Shown here piece after piece: positions 53,507-62,686 of a DNA stretch of 64,000 nt; within the stretch, counting starts at the first letter, position 1; every line of letters begins with the position of its first letter. Position numbers and translations under genes: made by a program. The notes below the pieces were generated by a model. That model was not told the DNA's origin. It was given only the letters and a program-made list of their open reading frames with translations, and made no database searches. The stretch is from the NCBI GenBank assembly GCA_017460915.1, contig JAFUAA010000049.1:82547-146546 (forward strand), read 5' to 3'. Source of the stretch: Bacteroidales bacterium. Its GTDB lineage: Bacteria > Bacteroidota > Bacteroidia > Bacteroidales > F082.

Positions 53507-55243
53507 ATGCAAACATTCAAGAAAGGGGAGAAGATTGGCAAGTATGTCATCCACTCGTTTATAAAGAAAGGTGCTGTGGCTGAGTCATATACGGTGCTTG
53601 GCCCAGATGATATGATGTATTTTATGAAGGTCTATGACTTCCGCAGCATCCCGCGCGAACAGTTGTTCGAGGGCAAGGAAGTCTATGAAATCCAGCTCTG
53701 CAAGGAACTCAACAGGGAGGAAAACGCCAATGTCGTCCGTTATGTCGATAACGGCGAAGTGAAAAAGGGCAACGCGAGTTATCATTACCTTGTCACGGAG
53801 TTCTATCGCGGCGTTTTGCTGACCGAGGCCATCAATCAGGATGGGCGTTTCGACCTCGAAGATGCCGTGCAAATCACGCTGTGCGTGTTGTCAGGGTTGT
53901 CGTTTATCCATTCCTGTGCACTGATACACAACGATATACATCCGTCCAATATCATCCTTCAGGAGTTGGAAGACGGAATGCTGATGCCGACCATCATCGA
54001 CTTGGGTCACATCTCCTATATGGTCAAAGGTCGCCCGACTTTCCCCGTCGAGGACCTGATGCCTTTCTTCCGCGCGCCCGAGACTTTCCGCTCGGTCTAT
54101 ACGGTGAAAAGCGACATTTTCTCCACCGGCGCGCTGCTGTACTACCTGATTTTCGGCAAGTCGCCGTGGGAGGTGGATTTGGGCAATAAAGTTTCGGACA
54201 AACAGGCACTCAAGTTGGCCATTAGGAAGGCCAGAAGCCACAAACTCGTGCTTGAGACCGAAGAGGTAAAGATTCCTGACTATATGAAAGCCATTCTTCA
54301 GAAGGCTTTGGCGCTGAAGCCCGACGACCGTTTTGCTTCGGCTGCCGAATTTGCGCAGGCACTTTTGCAACAACTGATGCCACAACTTGTGGAAGAGAAT
54401 CTTGAACAACCTACCGCAGATAGCAGTGAAGATCAAGAAAACAACGGTCCAATCATCACCTTCAAGAAAGGCTCGGGTAGCGGCTTCGACAATGTGACGG
54501 GTCGCGACGAACTGAAAGAGCAACTCCGAAAAGAGGTTCTGTTTGCCTTGCACAATCCCGAAAAGGCGAAATTGTACAGGCTGCCTGCCATCAACGGCGT
54601 GTTGTTGTATGGCCCTCCTGGATGTGGCAAGAGCTTGGTGTTGAGTAGTTTCGCCGAGGAATTGGGATTCCACTACACGATTATCCGTGGTCCCGAGATG
54701 GGGCATATCTATCAGGAAGGCGTTTTGGACAACCTGCAGCGCGTGTTCGATGCCGCCGAAATCAAGGCTCCGTTTGTCATCTGCATTGACGAGCTGGAAT
54801 TCTTGGCGCCCAATCCCAATGCCGAAGGCGAGGAGAATGTGACTCCGCAAATCTCGGCCTTGTACGGGATGATGAACGAATGTTCCAAGAAAGGTATCCT
54901 CGTGGTGGCCACCACCAACCGTCCCGACCTCATCGACCAAAGCATCATGCGCATTGGTTGCTTCGACCGCGTATTTTTCGTGCCGCAGCCTGACTTTGAG
55001 GCGCGTAAGGACATTTTCATGGACCATCTGAAGGACCGTCCTTGCGAGGAACTGGATTTCGACGAGTTGGCCAAAATGTCTGACGACTTCAATGCGGGCG
55101 ACATCACGGAGGCAGTGAACGAGGCTGCCATGACTGCTGCCTACAACGATGTCCCGATTTCGCAAAAAATCCTCATTGATGTGCTGAAATACAAGAACCC
55201 GACCTATTCCACCAAGACCCGCATTGGTTTCAACAAAAATTGA
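53507..55243 (+). CDS. Ser/Thr protein kinase fused to an AAA+ ATPase
   Basis: A 578-residue protein. Residues 1-290 form a Hanks-type kinase: glycine loop IKKGAVAES, probable ATP-binding Lys41 (YFMKVYD), catalytic loop HNDIHPSN (Asp143, Asn148, with His replacing the usual Lys), metal Asp165 in IIDLGH, and RAPE at 189-192. Residues 325-575 form a Cdc48/FtsH-type AAA+ module: Walker A GPPGCGKS (369-376), Walker B VICIDELEF (Asp428, Glu429), sensor-1 Asn in ATTNRPD, and IGCFDR. No membrane segment or signal peptide is present. The start at 53507 was chosen because the homology begins there. A YbjN-like gene follows. Function is unknown; phospho-regulated remodelling is inference. Confidence 0.88.
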   Translation: MQTFKKGEKIGKYVIHSFIKKGAVAESYTVLGPDDMMYFMKVYDFRSIPREQLFEGKEVYEIQLCKELNREENANVVRYVDNGEVKKGNASYHYLVTEFYRGVLLTEAINQDGRFDLEDAVQITLCVLSGLSFIHSCALIHNDIHPSNIILQELEDGMLMPTIIDLGHISYMVKGRPTFPVEDLMPFFRAPETFRSVYTVKSDIFSTGALLYYLIFGKSPWEVDLGNKVSDKQALKLAIRKARSHKLVLETEEVKIPDYMKAILQKALALKPDDRFASAAEFAQALLQQLMPQLVEENLEQPTADSSEDQENNGPIITFKKGSGSGFDNVTGRDELKEQLRKEVLFALHNPEKAKLYRLPAINGVLLYGPPGCGKSLVLSSFAEELGFHYTIIRGPEMGHIYQEGVLDNLQRVFDAAEIKAPFVICIDELEFLAPNPNAEGEENVTPQISALYGMMNECSKKGILVVATTNRPDLIDQSIMRIGCFDRVFFVPQPDFEARKDIFMDHLKDRPCEELDFDELAKMSDDFNAGDITEAVNEAAMTAAYNDVPISQKILIDVLKYKNPTYSTKTRIGFNKN

Positions 55244-55248
55244 GTGTG

Positions 55249-55653
55249 ATGACTGTCGGCGGGCTGGTGTCGAGATACCTTAAATCGCAAGACATCGTAA
55301 CCAAAAAGAGCGATTTGGGCCTGAATTTCAATGTGGAAGGCTGGAATTTCCTATTGTGGAAAGATGCTGACGACCCGATGTTTTTCCGCCTCATTCTGCC
55401 TGGCGTGTTTGATGTTTCCGACGAGCATTTCGCCAAGGCGATTATGGCCTGCAACAATGTGAATTGGAATTTCAAGGTGGTGAAAGCTGTCCTTTACGAG
55501 TACGAAGACGGGAAGGAGAAAGGCGCCTCGGTGTGGCTTTGCTATGAGCAACAACTTGATACTGAACCTAATATGGCTGAATTGCTTCCGAGTGCCGTAC
55601 ATGGTTTGTTGGCGGCTTGCGATGCGTTTATGAAAGAAATGAATGAAGAATAA
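55249..55653 (+). CDS. YbjN-like small protein, partner of the kinase-AAA+ protein
   Basis: A 134-residue cytosolic protein resembling the YbjN/T3SS-chaperone-like fold: NFNVEGWNFLLWKDADDPMFFRLILPGVF followed by AKAIMACNNVNWNFKVVKAVL. Such proteins often act as adaptors or chaperones. The ATG at 55249 lies 5 nt after the kinase-AAA+ stop; TTG at 55240 and GTG at 55246 are alternative starts overlapping or abutting it. The close spacing indicates a two-gene operon. Confidence 0.75.
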   Translation: MTVGGLVSRYLKSQDIVTKKSDLGLNFNVEGWNFLLWKDADDPMFFRLILPGVFDVSDEHFAKAIMACNNVNWNFKVVKAVLYEYEDGKEKGASVWLCYEQQLDTEPNMAELLPSAVHGLLAACDAFMKEMNEE

Positions 55654-55654
55654 G

Positions 55655-55733
55655 GGATTGCTTCGCTTCGCTCGCAATGACGGCACCGGTCACCGTTACC
55701 GTCATTGCGAGTGAGGAACGAACGAAGCAATCC
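55655..55733. repeat. Inverted repeat, GTCATTGCGAG family
   Basis: GGATTGCTTCG...CTCGCAATGACGG and its complement GTCATTGCGAG...GAAGCAATCC. Same family as 24546-24597. It separates the YbjN-like gene and the GH2 gene. Confidence 0.7.
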
Positions 55734-55758
55734 AGAGAACAAAAGAACTATTACTACA

Positions 55759-57567
55759 ATGAACAACAAACTATTGGTTATTGCAATGCTTCTGACAAAC
55801 ATGGCTTTTGCCCAATACGCGCCTGCTGGCGACAAAATCAAGACGGAATGGGCTTCGCAGGTCTCGCCTGAGAACGCCCTGCCGGAGTATCCGCGTCCGA
55901 TGATGGTGCGCCCCGAATGGGAAAACCTCAACGGCCTCTGGCAATACGCCATCACGCCGAAAGGGGAGAAGTGTCCCGAGAAGTTTGAGGGCGACATTCT
56001 TGTGCCGTTCTGCATCGAGTCGGCGCTGTCGGGCGTGCAAAAGGAGGTCGGACCCGACAACGCCTTGTGGTACCAAAAGACGTTTGTTGTGCCTTCCAAC
56101 TGGAAAAACGGTCGCGTCTTGCTGCATTTCGGTGCCGTCGATTGGATGACGGATGTTTGGGTGAACGGCATCAAAGTGGGCTCGCACACAGGCGGTTACA
56201 CACCTTTCACCTTCGACATCACCCAAGCCTTGCAAGGCAAGCAAAACACGATGGTCGTCCGCGTGTGGGACCCGACTAACAGCAGCTATATCCCGCATGG
56301 CAAACAGGTCATCAAGCCGAGGGGAATTTTCTATACATCGGTGACGGGCATTTGGCAGACGGTGTGGCTAGAGTCGGTGCCTGAGGATTACATTGAGAAT
56401 CTGGTCACAACGCCCAATTTCGACAAGGCTACGGTGAGCGTGGAGGTCAATTTCTCCAACCCGACGAAGGACGATCTCTATCAAGTGGAAGTGTCGTTTG
56501 AAGGTCAGTTGGTCGCTTCAGGCAAATCCATCAATGGGCAGCCCGTGGAGGTGAATATGCCAGAGGAGTTCCTGCGTTGGACGCCTGACCATCCCTTCCT
56601 ATATGATATGAAAGTCAGCGTGTTGCGTAAAGGAAAAGAGGTTGATGCGGTGAACAGTTATTTCGCGATGCGCAGTTTTGGCACACAACGCGACGAAAAC
56701 GGCATCGTCCGCCTCACCTTGAACGGCCTCCCGATTTTCCACTACGGCCCGCTCGACCAAGGTTGGTGGTCCGATGGACTTTACACCGCACCCACCGATG
56801 AGGCTTTGGCCTACGATGTGCAGAAAACCAAGGACTTAGGCTTTAATATGATTCGCAAGCACGTCAAGGTGGAGCCTGCCCGTTGGTATTATCATTGCGA
56901 CCGCATCGGGATGATGGTCTGGCAGGATATGCCTAGCGGCGGTCGTGGTCCCGAGTGGCAAACGACCCAATACTACCAAGGCCCTGAGAGCTTGCGCACG
57001 CTTGAATCGGAGGAGTGCTACAAAAAGGAATGGACGGAAATCATCAATAGCCTGAAATCGGTGCCTTGCATCGGCGTTTGGGTGCCGTTCAATGAGTCGT
57101 GGGGACAGTTCAAGACGCCCGAAATCGTGGAAATGACGAAGAGACTCGACCCGACGCGCTTGGTCAATCCGGCCTCGGGCGGCAATTTCTACCAGTGCGG
57201 CGATATCCTCGACTTGCACCACTATCCCGAGCCGAAGATGTTCCTTTACGACCCGACCCGAGCCACGGTATTAGGCGAATATGGCGGCATCGGCAGGAAG
57301 ATTGAAGGCCATACCTGGGTGAAAGACCAAGGCTGGGGCTATGTGGAATTCGACACGGAGGAAAAGGTGACCGACACTTATGTGGAATACGCCGAGCAAT
57401 TGTATAAGATGGTGTTCCAAGGTTTTTCGGCGGCGGTTTACACGCAAACCACCGATTGCGAAACCGAGCTCAACGGCCTGATGACCTACGACCGCAAGGT
57501 GGTGAAGTTGGACGAGAAACGTCTGCTTCAAATCAATCGGAAGATTAGCCACGCCTTGGCGGAATGA
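55759..57567 (+). CDS. Secreted glycoside hydrolase family 2 enzyme
   Basis: A 602-residue protein with a signal peptide (residues 1-19, ending MAFAQ). The GH2 order is clear: sugar-binding jelly roll (residues 30-205, NLNGLWQYAITPKG), immunoglobulin-like domain (205-310), and a TIM barrel. The acid/base Glu is in WVPFNESWGQF and the nucleophile Glu in VLGEYGGIG. GH2 members include beta-galactosidases, beta-glucuronidases and beta-mannosidases; this short form without C-terminal domains cannot be assigned further. No SusC/SusD pair is nearby. Confidence 0.92.
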   Translation: MNNKLLVIAMLLTNMAFAQYAPAGDKIKTEWASQVSPENALPEYPRPMMVRPEWENLNGLWQYAITPKGEKCPEKFEGDILVPFCIESALSGVQKEVGPDNALWYQKTFVVPSNWKNGRVLLHFGAVDWMTDVWVNGIKVGSHTGGYTPFTFDITQALQGKQNTMVVRVWDPTNSSYIPHGKQVIKPRGIFYTSVTGIWQTVWLESVPEDYIENLVTTPNFDKATVSVEVNFSNPTKDDLYQVEVSFEGQLVASGKSINGQPVEVNMPEEFLRWTPDHPFLYDMKVSVLRKGKEVDAVNSYFAMRSFGTQRDENGIVRLTLNGLPIFHYGPLDQGWWSDGLYTAPTDEALAYDVQKTKDLGFNMIRKHVKVEPARWYYHCDRIGMMVWQDMPSGGRGPEWQTTQYYQGPESLRTLESEECYKKEWTEIINSLKSVPCIGVWVPFNESWGQFKTPEIVEMTKRLDPTRLVNPASGGNFYQCGDILDLHHYPEPKMFLYDPTRATVLGEYGGIGRKIEGHTWVKDQGWGYVEFDTEEKVTDTYVEYAEQLYKMVFQGFSAAVYTQTTDCETELNGLMTYDRKVVKLDEKRLLQINRKISHALAE

Positions 57568-57569
57568 TC

Positions 57570-57639
57570 TTGTAGGGCTGTCGAGTTGTGGCAGCGGCGT
57601 CTGGGACTTTGGCTTCTGCCGCGGCGAGCGGCCCTACAA
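57570..57639. repeat. Palindromic repeat after the GH2 gene, TTGTAGGGC family
   Basis: TTGTAGGGC at 57570 and GCCCTACAA at 57631-57639 enclose an inner GGCAGCGGC/TCTGCCGC stem. It may serve as the GH2 terminator. Confidence 0.65.
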
Positions 57640-57650
57640 ACCAACATTTT

Positions 57651-57737
57651 GGGCGGAATCGATGAAAACTTCATCGATTCCGCCCATTTTTACATCGAAT
57701 CCGGGCGGATTCGATGATTTTTTGCTCGATTCCGCCC
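57651..57737. repeat. 87-bp two-hairpin module downstream of ATPase 3
   Basis: Two consecutive 35-nt hairpins, each with GGGCGG...CCGCCC ends, separated by 17 nt (52-bp period). The ATPase stop codon lies 7 nt away at 57744-57746. The direct copy at 59200-59286 matches at about 76 of 87 positions. Confidence 0.88.
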
Positions 57738-57743
57738 GGATTT

Positions 57744-59165
57744 TTATTCAAACAAGTCATCCAAGGTGAGTTGGCAAGCCATTTCGGCAACATAACTGTT
57801 TTGCGAAGCCCCATTGGTGGAGATGAGGGTAGGAAGGATGCCACAGCGTGTTCCCGTCTGTTCCACGAAAGTGGTGCGGCGTTTCCTGATTTTCTCAGCT
57901 TCTTCTTTGTCAAGCAGATACGATCCTTCGCTGTATTTGATTTCACAAAGGTTGATCATTCGGTCGGCGCGCTCGATGATGAGGTCGATTTGGGTTTTGT
58001 CGTTTTCTGCCTTGCTGCGCCACGAGTAATATTCTGTCCCGATGCCGTCAATTTTGAGGGCTTTCTTGATTTGCGGGATGTGCGCCATGCAAAGCCGCTC
58101 GAAAGCGTGTCCGTACCAAGTATTGAGCGTGGGCGTGCCGAGATGGTGCTGCCAATATTGCTTGTCTTCGAATTGTTTGTTGGCGAAAGTGAGGTGGAAC
58201 AGTGTGAAGAAGTCGGTGAGTTGGAAAATGCCGCCCGTGGCTTTCACTTTCTTTTCGCGAATGTGATAACAACGGATGAGGTCGCAGTTCTCCAAGTCCT
58301 CCAACTGGTTGCTGAGGTGTCCGTTGTCGCTGATTTTCAGTTTTTTGGTAAGCTCTACGCGAGTCAGACCTTTTTTGTTGGCGGCCAATTGCGTGACGAT
58401 TTGCAAATAGGGTTTCTCATTGTCGAACAGCGATTTATATAATGATTCGTATTCCGTGGCCAGTTCGCCGTCCTTGCTGAAACAGAGCCGGTCGATGTTT
58501 TGGGCCAGACTTTCTTCCTTTTTCAGCAGGCTGAGATAGAAGGGCACGCCACCGAAGGTCATATAGGCTTGGGCAATCATCAGCCGCGTCCAGTGGAAAT
58601 TGTTGGCTATCAGGTAGGTTTCTGTTTCTTTTAGGCTGAAGGGCGAGAGGTGCATCGTGTGTGTCAGGCGGTTGTGGAGTCCTCCTCGGTTGTTGATGAT
58701 GTTGCGGACCATCCACGAAGTGGCGCTGCCGCAAACGATGAGTTTCACCTCGTCGTGCAACGAGGCCCAAGTGTTCCAAAACTGCCCCAAGGCCCTGACG
58801 AAAGTGCCGCCTTTCCGGTCGAAGCAAGGCAGTTCGTCGATGAAGAGGATGCAGGGTTGGCCGTTTTTGAGTTTCTGCGTCATCAGTTCTTGCAAGGCGT
58901 GGAACAACTCCAACCAATTGGACGACAGCGGTTTCTCATAGCCGTATTCGCGCAATGCGATTTGGAACGCCGACACTTGTTCCGACTTTTTGCCGTAGAG
59001 CAGCCCCGAGACGGAAAAGGCCAATTGGTCTTTCAGCACTTGGTTGACAAGGAAAGTTTTCCCGACGCGCCGCCGTCCGTAAAGGCCGATGAACTCGGCT
59101 CGGTTTGACCCGATGTATTCCCGCAGCAACGCGGTTTCTTTTTCTCTTCCGATTAAGGTTGCCAT
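57744..59165 (-). CDS. AAA ATPase with DUF234 nuclease-like C-terminus, ATPase 3
   Basis: A 473-residue protein of the archaeal-type ATPase family. Walker A is YGRRRVGKTFLVNQ and Walker B is CILFIDELPCF. A winged helix is likely at residues 235-300 (KKGLTRVELTKKLKISDNGHLSNQLEDL). The C-terminal DUF234 part holds QIDLIIERADRMINLCEIKYS, a D-(E)xK nuclease-like arrangement comparable to the two DUF4143 proteins. A weak -7 box (TATCTTCG) lies just upstream. Copies of one 87-bp repeat module flank the gene in the same orientation. Confidence 0.88.
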   Translation of the reverse strand: MATLIGREKETALLREYIGSNRAEFIGLYGRRRVGKTFLVNQVLKDQLAFSVSGLLYGKKSEQVSAFQIALREYGYEKPLSSNWLELFHALQELMTQKLKNGQPCILFIDELPCFDRKGGTFVRALGQFWNTWASLHDEVKLIVCGSATSWMVRNIINNRGGLHNRLTHTMHLSPFSLKETETYLIANNFHWTRLMIAQAYMTFGGVPFYLSLLKKEESLAQNIDRLCFSKDGELATEYESLYKSLFDNEKPYLQIVTQLAANKKGLTRVELTKKLKISDNGHLSNQLEDLENCDLIRCYHIREKKVKATGGIFQLTDFFTLFHLTFANKQFEDKQYWQHHLGTPTLNTWYGHAFERLCMAHIPQIKKALKIDGIGTEYYSWRSKAENDKTQIDLIIERADRMINLCEIKYSEGSYLLDKEEAEKIRKRRTTFVEQTGTRCGILPTLISTNGASQNSYVAEMACQLTLDDLFE

Positions 59166-59199
59166 AGTGAGTCAATTTTGGCGCGAAGATAATCATTTT

Positions 59200-59286
59200 G
59201 GGCGGAATCGATGAAATTTTCTTCGATTCCGCCCACTTTTTTATCAAATATGGGCGGATTCGATGGCTTTTTGCTCGATTCCGCCC
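59200..59286. repeat. 87-bp two-hairpin module upstream of ATPase 3
   Basis: Same length, orientation and hairpin layout as 57651-57737, starting GGGCGGAATCGATGAAA and ending CTCGATTCCGCCC. It lies 34 nt upstream of the ATPase ATG. Confidence 0.88.
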
Positions 59287-59362
59287 AGATTTTTGCTTGA
59301 TGGTAAAAACAAAAGCGCACCAAAACGGTACGCCTTTGCGTGTTTTTTAGGACTTGAGTTCC

Positions 59363-60205
59363 TTATTTGGCTTCGCCAGTGATGGTGACGGCAGTTCCTT
59401 GGCCGGTCACGGTTTCGGCGTGGCTATTGGTGACATGAATCAGGTGGCAAGTACCGTCAGCCATAACAGTGCCCAGAACATCGTCGTAGGTCATGTTGGC
59501 TTGGGTGACGTTGACATTGAAGTAGTTGTCAGCAGGAGTCATGATCTCAAGGGCGTTGTTGAACAGAGCAGCTTTTTCAACATCGGTGTTGACATTGGTC
59601 CAGTCTTCAGAATGGAAGATGAAGAGTTTCACGCCATCCTTGGGTTCAAGTTTGGCATAAGTGTCTCTGGGATAGTTGCCTCTCCAGTTCAGGCCAAACT
59701 CGTCAAGGCCTGTGATGGTGCTGCCCAAACGATACCAAGTGAAGGTGGATCCAATCAGCTGTTGGGCGGCTTCGTTCAGGCTCACTTGGATGGTGGCGGT
59801 GGCAGTTTCGCCAGCGGCATCGGTCACAGTGGCCGTGATGACGGCTCTGCCAATGATGTCTCTAGTACCAAAATAGATGCCAGAGGTGTAGGTGTAAGAT
59901 GTACCAGTAAGTACCTCACCATTGTCGCCAGTCCAATTGCTGGATTCGATGCTTGCGCCTTCGGTGTCGAAGGTTTCGACTTTGACCGTCAACTTGGCCA
60001 GTTCCTTGTTGGTTTCGTTGTTGGAAGCCATCGTGAAACCGAAGTAGAGGGTGTCAGGTGACAAATCAACGACATCGCCATTCTGAAGGTAACCTTCTTG
60101 TTGGAGAACTTGGATTGAGGGTTCCGGGTTTTCGACCACGGGGTCACAGCTTGCAAAGAAAGCAACGCTGACGAGGCACGCAAGTGCCAAAGCTAATTTT
60201 TTCAT
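59363..60205 (-). CDS. Lipoprotein of unknown function
   Basis: A 280-residue protein with a lipoprotein signal (residues 1-20; lipobox FFASC with Cys20). An Ig-like beta-rich region is suggested by VITATVTDAAGETATATIQVS, followed by a C-terminal domain with LFIFHSEDWTNVNTDV. It is probably anchored in the outer membrane. I do not recognise the family. It has its own promoter; no SusC/D or PUL partner is nearby. Confidence 0.75.
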   Translation of the reverse strand: MKKLALALACLVSVAFFASCDPVVENPEPSIQVLQQEGYLQNGDVVDLSPDTLYFGFTMASNNETNKELAKLTVKVETFDTEGASIESSNWTGDNGEVLTGTSYTYTSGIYFGTRDIIGRAVITATVTDAAGETATATIQVSLNEAAQQLIGSTFTWYRLGSTITGLDEFGLNWRGNYPRDTYAKLEPKDGVKLFIFHSEDWTNVNTDVEKAALFNNALEIMTPADNYFNVNVTQANMTYDDVLGTVMADGTCHLIHVTNSHAETVTGQGTAVTITGEAK

Positions 60206-60269
60206 TTTTTAATGTGTTTAGTTAAACTTGAGTTATTTTGTTTAGAGTGTTTTCTTCAAAGAACTGTGG

Positions 60270-60277
60270 CAAAGATA
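60270..60277 (-). promoter_or_regulatory. TAnnTTTG -7 box for the lipoprotein gene
   Basis: TATCTTTG on the minus strand, 64 nt before the ATG. Confidence 0.55.
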
Positions 60278-60321
60278 GCAAATACTTTGCCAAACTTTCA
60301 AAAAACAGCAAAAAAAATCAA

Positions 60322-60349
60322 AAAAAGCCTGTTTTTGGCAGGCTTTTTC
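60322..60349 (-). terminator. Intrinsic terminator after the ferredoxin gene
   Basis: Stem AAAAAGCCTG/CAGGCTTTTT with a T run on the minus-strand side. Confidence 0.82.
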
Positions 60350-60378
60350 TCTTTTAATGCAGTTTCATTTCTTTTTGA

Positions 60379-60546
60379 TTAGTCTTCAACGATTGCTTCG
60401 TTCGGGCAAGCGCCGGCGCAGGTTCCGCAACCAACGCAAGCGTCAGCGTCGATGACATAGATGTCGCCTTCTGAAATTGCGCCCACAGGGCATTCGTCGA
60501 TACATGTGCCGCAAGCAACGCAGCTGTCTGTGATTTTGTAAGCCAT
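60379..60546 (-). CDS. 2[4Fe-4S] ferredoxin
   Basis: A 55-residue clostridial-type ferredoxin. The two cluster motifs are [12 protein letters not shown] and [12 protein letters not shown], each CxxCxxCxxxCP, with the customary internal duplication. It transfers low-potential electrons. Divergent from korAB and separated by 291 nt, it is the obvious electron acceptor for that oxidoreductase. It has its own promoter and terminator. Confidence 0.96.
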   Translation of the reverse strand: MAYKITDSCVACGTCIDECPVGAISEGDIYVIDADACVGCGTCAGACPNEAIVED

Positions 60547-60587
60547 AATGTTTTTAATTTTAGAGTTTTGTTTGAGTTTTCAAGCGG

Positions 60588-60595
60588 CAAAAATA
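60588..60595 (-). promoter_or_regulatory. TAnnTTTG -7 box for the ferredoxin gene
   Basis: TATTTTTG on the minus strand, 41 nt before the ATG. Confidence 0.6.
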
Positions 60596-60748
60596 CTACA
60601 ACTTTCATTCCAATGCGCCCAAATTTGAAATTTTTACACATTCTAAATAAGAAATATTTGCAATATGTTGATAATCAGATGTAAAATCACTTTGCGCCAA
60701 AGTGAAAAATAAAAAGCGATTTCTGCCAGTTTGCACCTTTTTATTGCT

Positions 60749-60756
60749 TACTTTTG
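60749..60756 (+). promoter_or_regulatory. TAnnTTTG -7 box for korAB
   Basis: TACTTTTG, about 80 nt before the ATG at 60838. Confidence 0.55.
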
Positions 60757-60837
60757 CCGAATCATTGAGACGAAAATATCGAAATAGTCAATCTATTAGA
60801 AATCAATCAATTGATGTAATAACTTAATTCAATAATT

Positions 60838-62679
60838 ATGACAGCAAAAAGTAAGGTTGTAGCCCTTGAACATGTCGTCATCCGTTTTTCGGGCGACTCG
60901 GGCGATGGTATGCAACTTACCGGAAATCTCTTTTCGGATTCAACAGCATTTGCTGGAAACGACTTCGCCACTTTCCCGGACTATCCAGCCGAGATCCGTC
61001 CGCCGCAAGGCACGGTGGCTGGCGTTAGCGGTTTCCAGGTGCATTTCGGACACAAACCAGTCCACACCACGGGCGACCTTTGCGACGTGCTGGTGGCCAT
61101 GAACCCAGCCTCCATCAAGGCGAATATGCGTTGGCTCCGTCCTGGAACCATCATCATCTTCGACTCCGACTCGATGACCGACAAGGCTCTCGAAAAGGCT
61201 GGCTATGCCGCCGACCCGACCGTGGATGGCACCTTGGCCGACTATCAGGTGATCAAGGCCCCCATCTCGGAACTCACCAAAGAGGCCTTGAAGGACTTCG
61301 GCATGGACAACAAGTCGATGCTGAAATCGAAGAACATGTTTGCCCTCGGCATTGTGATGTACCTGTTCAACCGCGAACTCGACACCGTCTACAAGTATTT
61401 CGAAACCAAGTTCAAAGGCAAGGACCAAGTGATCAAGGCCAACCGCACCGTCCTCGATGCCGGTTACCACTATGCCGACACTTGGGAACTTTTCACCAAT
61501 ACTTATAAGGTGGAGGCCGCCGATCTGGAAAAGGGCAAGTACCGCAACATCACGGGCAACACCGCCGCCGCTTGGGGCCTGATGGCCGCCAGCGAGAAGT
61601 CGGGCCGCCCGATCTTCCTCGGTTCGTATCCTATCACGCCTGCCACTGACATTCTGGCCGAACTGACGAAATACAAGAACCTCAACGTCAAGGCTTATCA
61701 GGCTGAAGACGAAATCGCCGGCATCATGTCGTCCATCGGTGCCGCCTACACGGGCTGCATGGCCGTGACGACGACCTCTGGCCCTGGCCTCTCGCTGAAG
61801 AGCGAGGCTTTGGGTTTGGCCGTGATGACCGAACTTCCGTTAGTCGTCATCGATGTTCAGCGTGGCGGTCCTTCGACGGGTCTGCCCACTAAGATGGAGC
61901 AAAGCGACCTGATGCAAGCCCTCTACGGCCGCAATGGCGACGCTCCGCTTGTAGTCATCGCTGCCCGCAGTTCCGCCGGTTGCTTCTACACCGCTTTCGA
62001 GGCCGCCCGTATCGCTATGGAGCATATGACGCCTGTCATCATGCTCAGCGACGGTTCGTTGGGCAACGGCTCCGAGGTGTTCCGCATCCCGCGCATGGCC
62101 GACCTACCGACCATCACCCCGCCTTTGGCCACAGCCAACGACCCCGACTATATGCCTTATCGCCGCGATGAGAAATGGCTCCGCCGCGAATGGGCCATTC
62201 CGGGCACGCCTGGCTTGCGTCACCGCGTGGGTGGTCTGGAAAAGGAAAACGGCAAGGGCAACTTGTCCACCAATCCTGAGAACCACCAGATTATGACCGA
62301 ACTCCGCGAGGAGAAAATCGCTCGCGTGGCCAATGACATTCCGCTGCAGGAAGTCTACGGCGACAAGAACGCCGACCTGCTTGTGGTGAGCTGGGGCGGC
62401 ACTTTTGGCACGGTACGCACCGCTGTCGAGAAGATGATGGAAGAAGGCAAGAACATCGCTCACGCCCACTTCGACTACATCATGCCGCTACCGCGCAACA
62501 CTGAGGAAGTGCTACAAGGTCACAAGAAGATTGTGGTCTGCGAAATCAACCGCGGCCAGTTCGCCAAGTACCTGCGCATGAACTATCCTGAGTACAAGTG
62601 CGAGCAATTCAATAAGGTGATGGGCCTGCCGTTCACCATCGGCGAGCTTGAGGCTAAGTTTAACGACCTTTTAAAATAA
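60838..62679 (+). CDS. korA: 2-oxoacid:ferredoxin oxidoreductase, fused gamma-alpha subunit (KorA-like)
   Basis: A 613-residue subunit. Residues 1-195 are the gamma domain (FSGDSGDGMQLTGNLF, AEIRPPQGTVAGVSGFQVHFG). From about residue 235 comes the pyrimidine-binding alpha domain with SYPITPATDILAEL and TTTSGPGLSLKSEALGLAV. The YPITP motif and fused layout are typical of 2-oxoglutarate oxidoreductases. It converts a 2-oxoacid plus CoA to acyl-CoA and CO2 with reduction of ferredoxin, or the reverse. korB follows after 7 nt. Confidence 0.94.
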   Translation: MTAKSKVVALEHVVIRFSGDSGDGMQLTGNLFSDSTAFAGNDFATFPDYPAEIRPPQGTVAGVSGFQVHFGHKPVHTTGDLCDVLVAMNPASIKANMRWLRPGTIIIFDSDSMTDKALEKAGYAADPTVDGTLADYQVIKAPISELTKEALKDFGMDNKSMLKSKNMFALGIVMYLFNRELDTVYKYFETKFKGKDQVIKANRTVLDAGYHYADTWELFTNTYKVEAADLEKGKYRNITGNTAAAWGLMAASEKSGRPIFLGSYPITPATDILAELTKYKNLNVKAYQAEDEIAGIMSSIGAAYTGCMAVTTTSGPGLSLKSEALGLAVMTELPLVVIDVQRGGPSTGLPTKMEQSDLMQALYGRNGDAPLVVIAARSSAGCFYTAFEAARIAMEHMTPVIMLSDGSLGNGSEVFRIPRMADLPTITPPLATANDPDYMPYRRDEKWLRREWAIPGTPGLRHRVGGLEKENGKGNLSTNPENHQIMTELREEKIARVANDIPLQEVYGDKNADLLVVSWGGTFGTVRTAVEKMMEEGKNIAHAHFDYIMPLPRNTEEVLQGHKKIVVCEINRGQFAKYLRMNYPEYKCEQFNKVMGLPFTIGELEAKFNDLLK

Positions 62680-62686
62680 TACGACT

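Noticed and set aside
59354-60061. 235-codon plus-strand frame opposite the lipoprotein gene
   Set aside because: The minus-strand frame has a lipoprotein signal with Cys20 and its own -7 box; the plus frame has neither.
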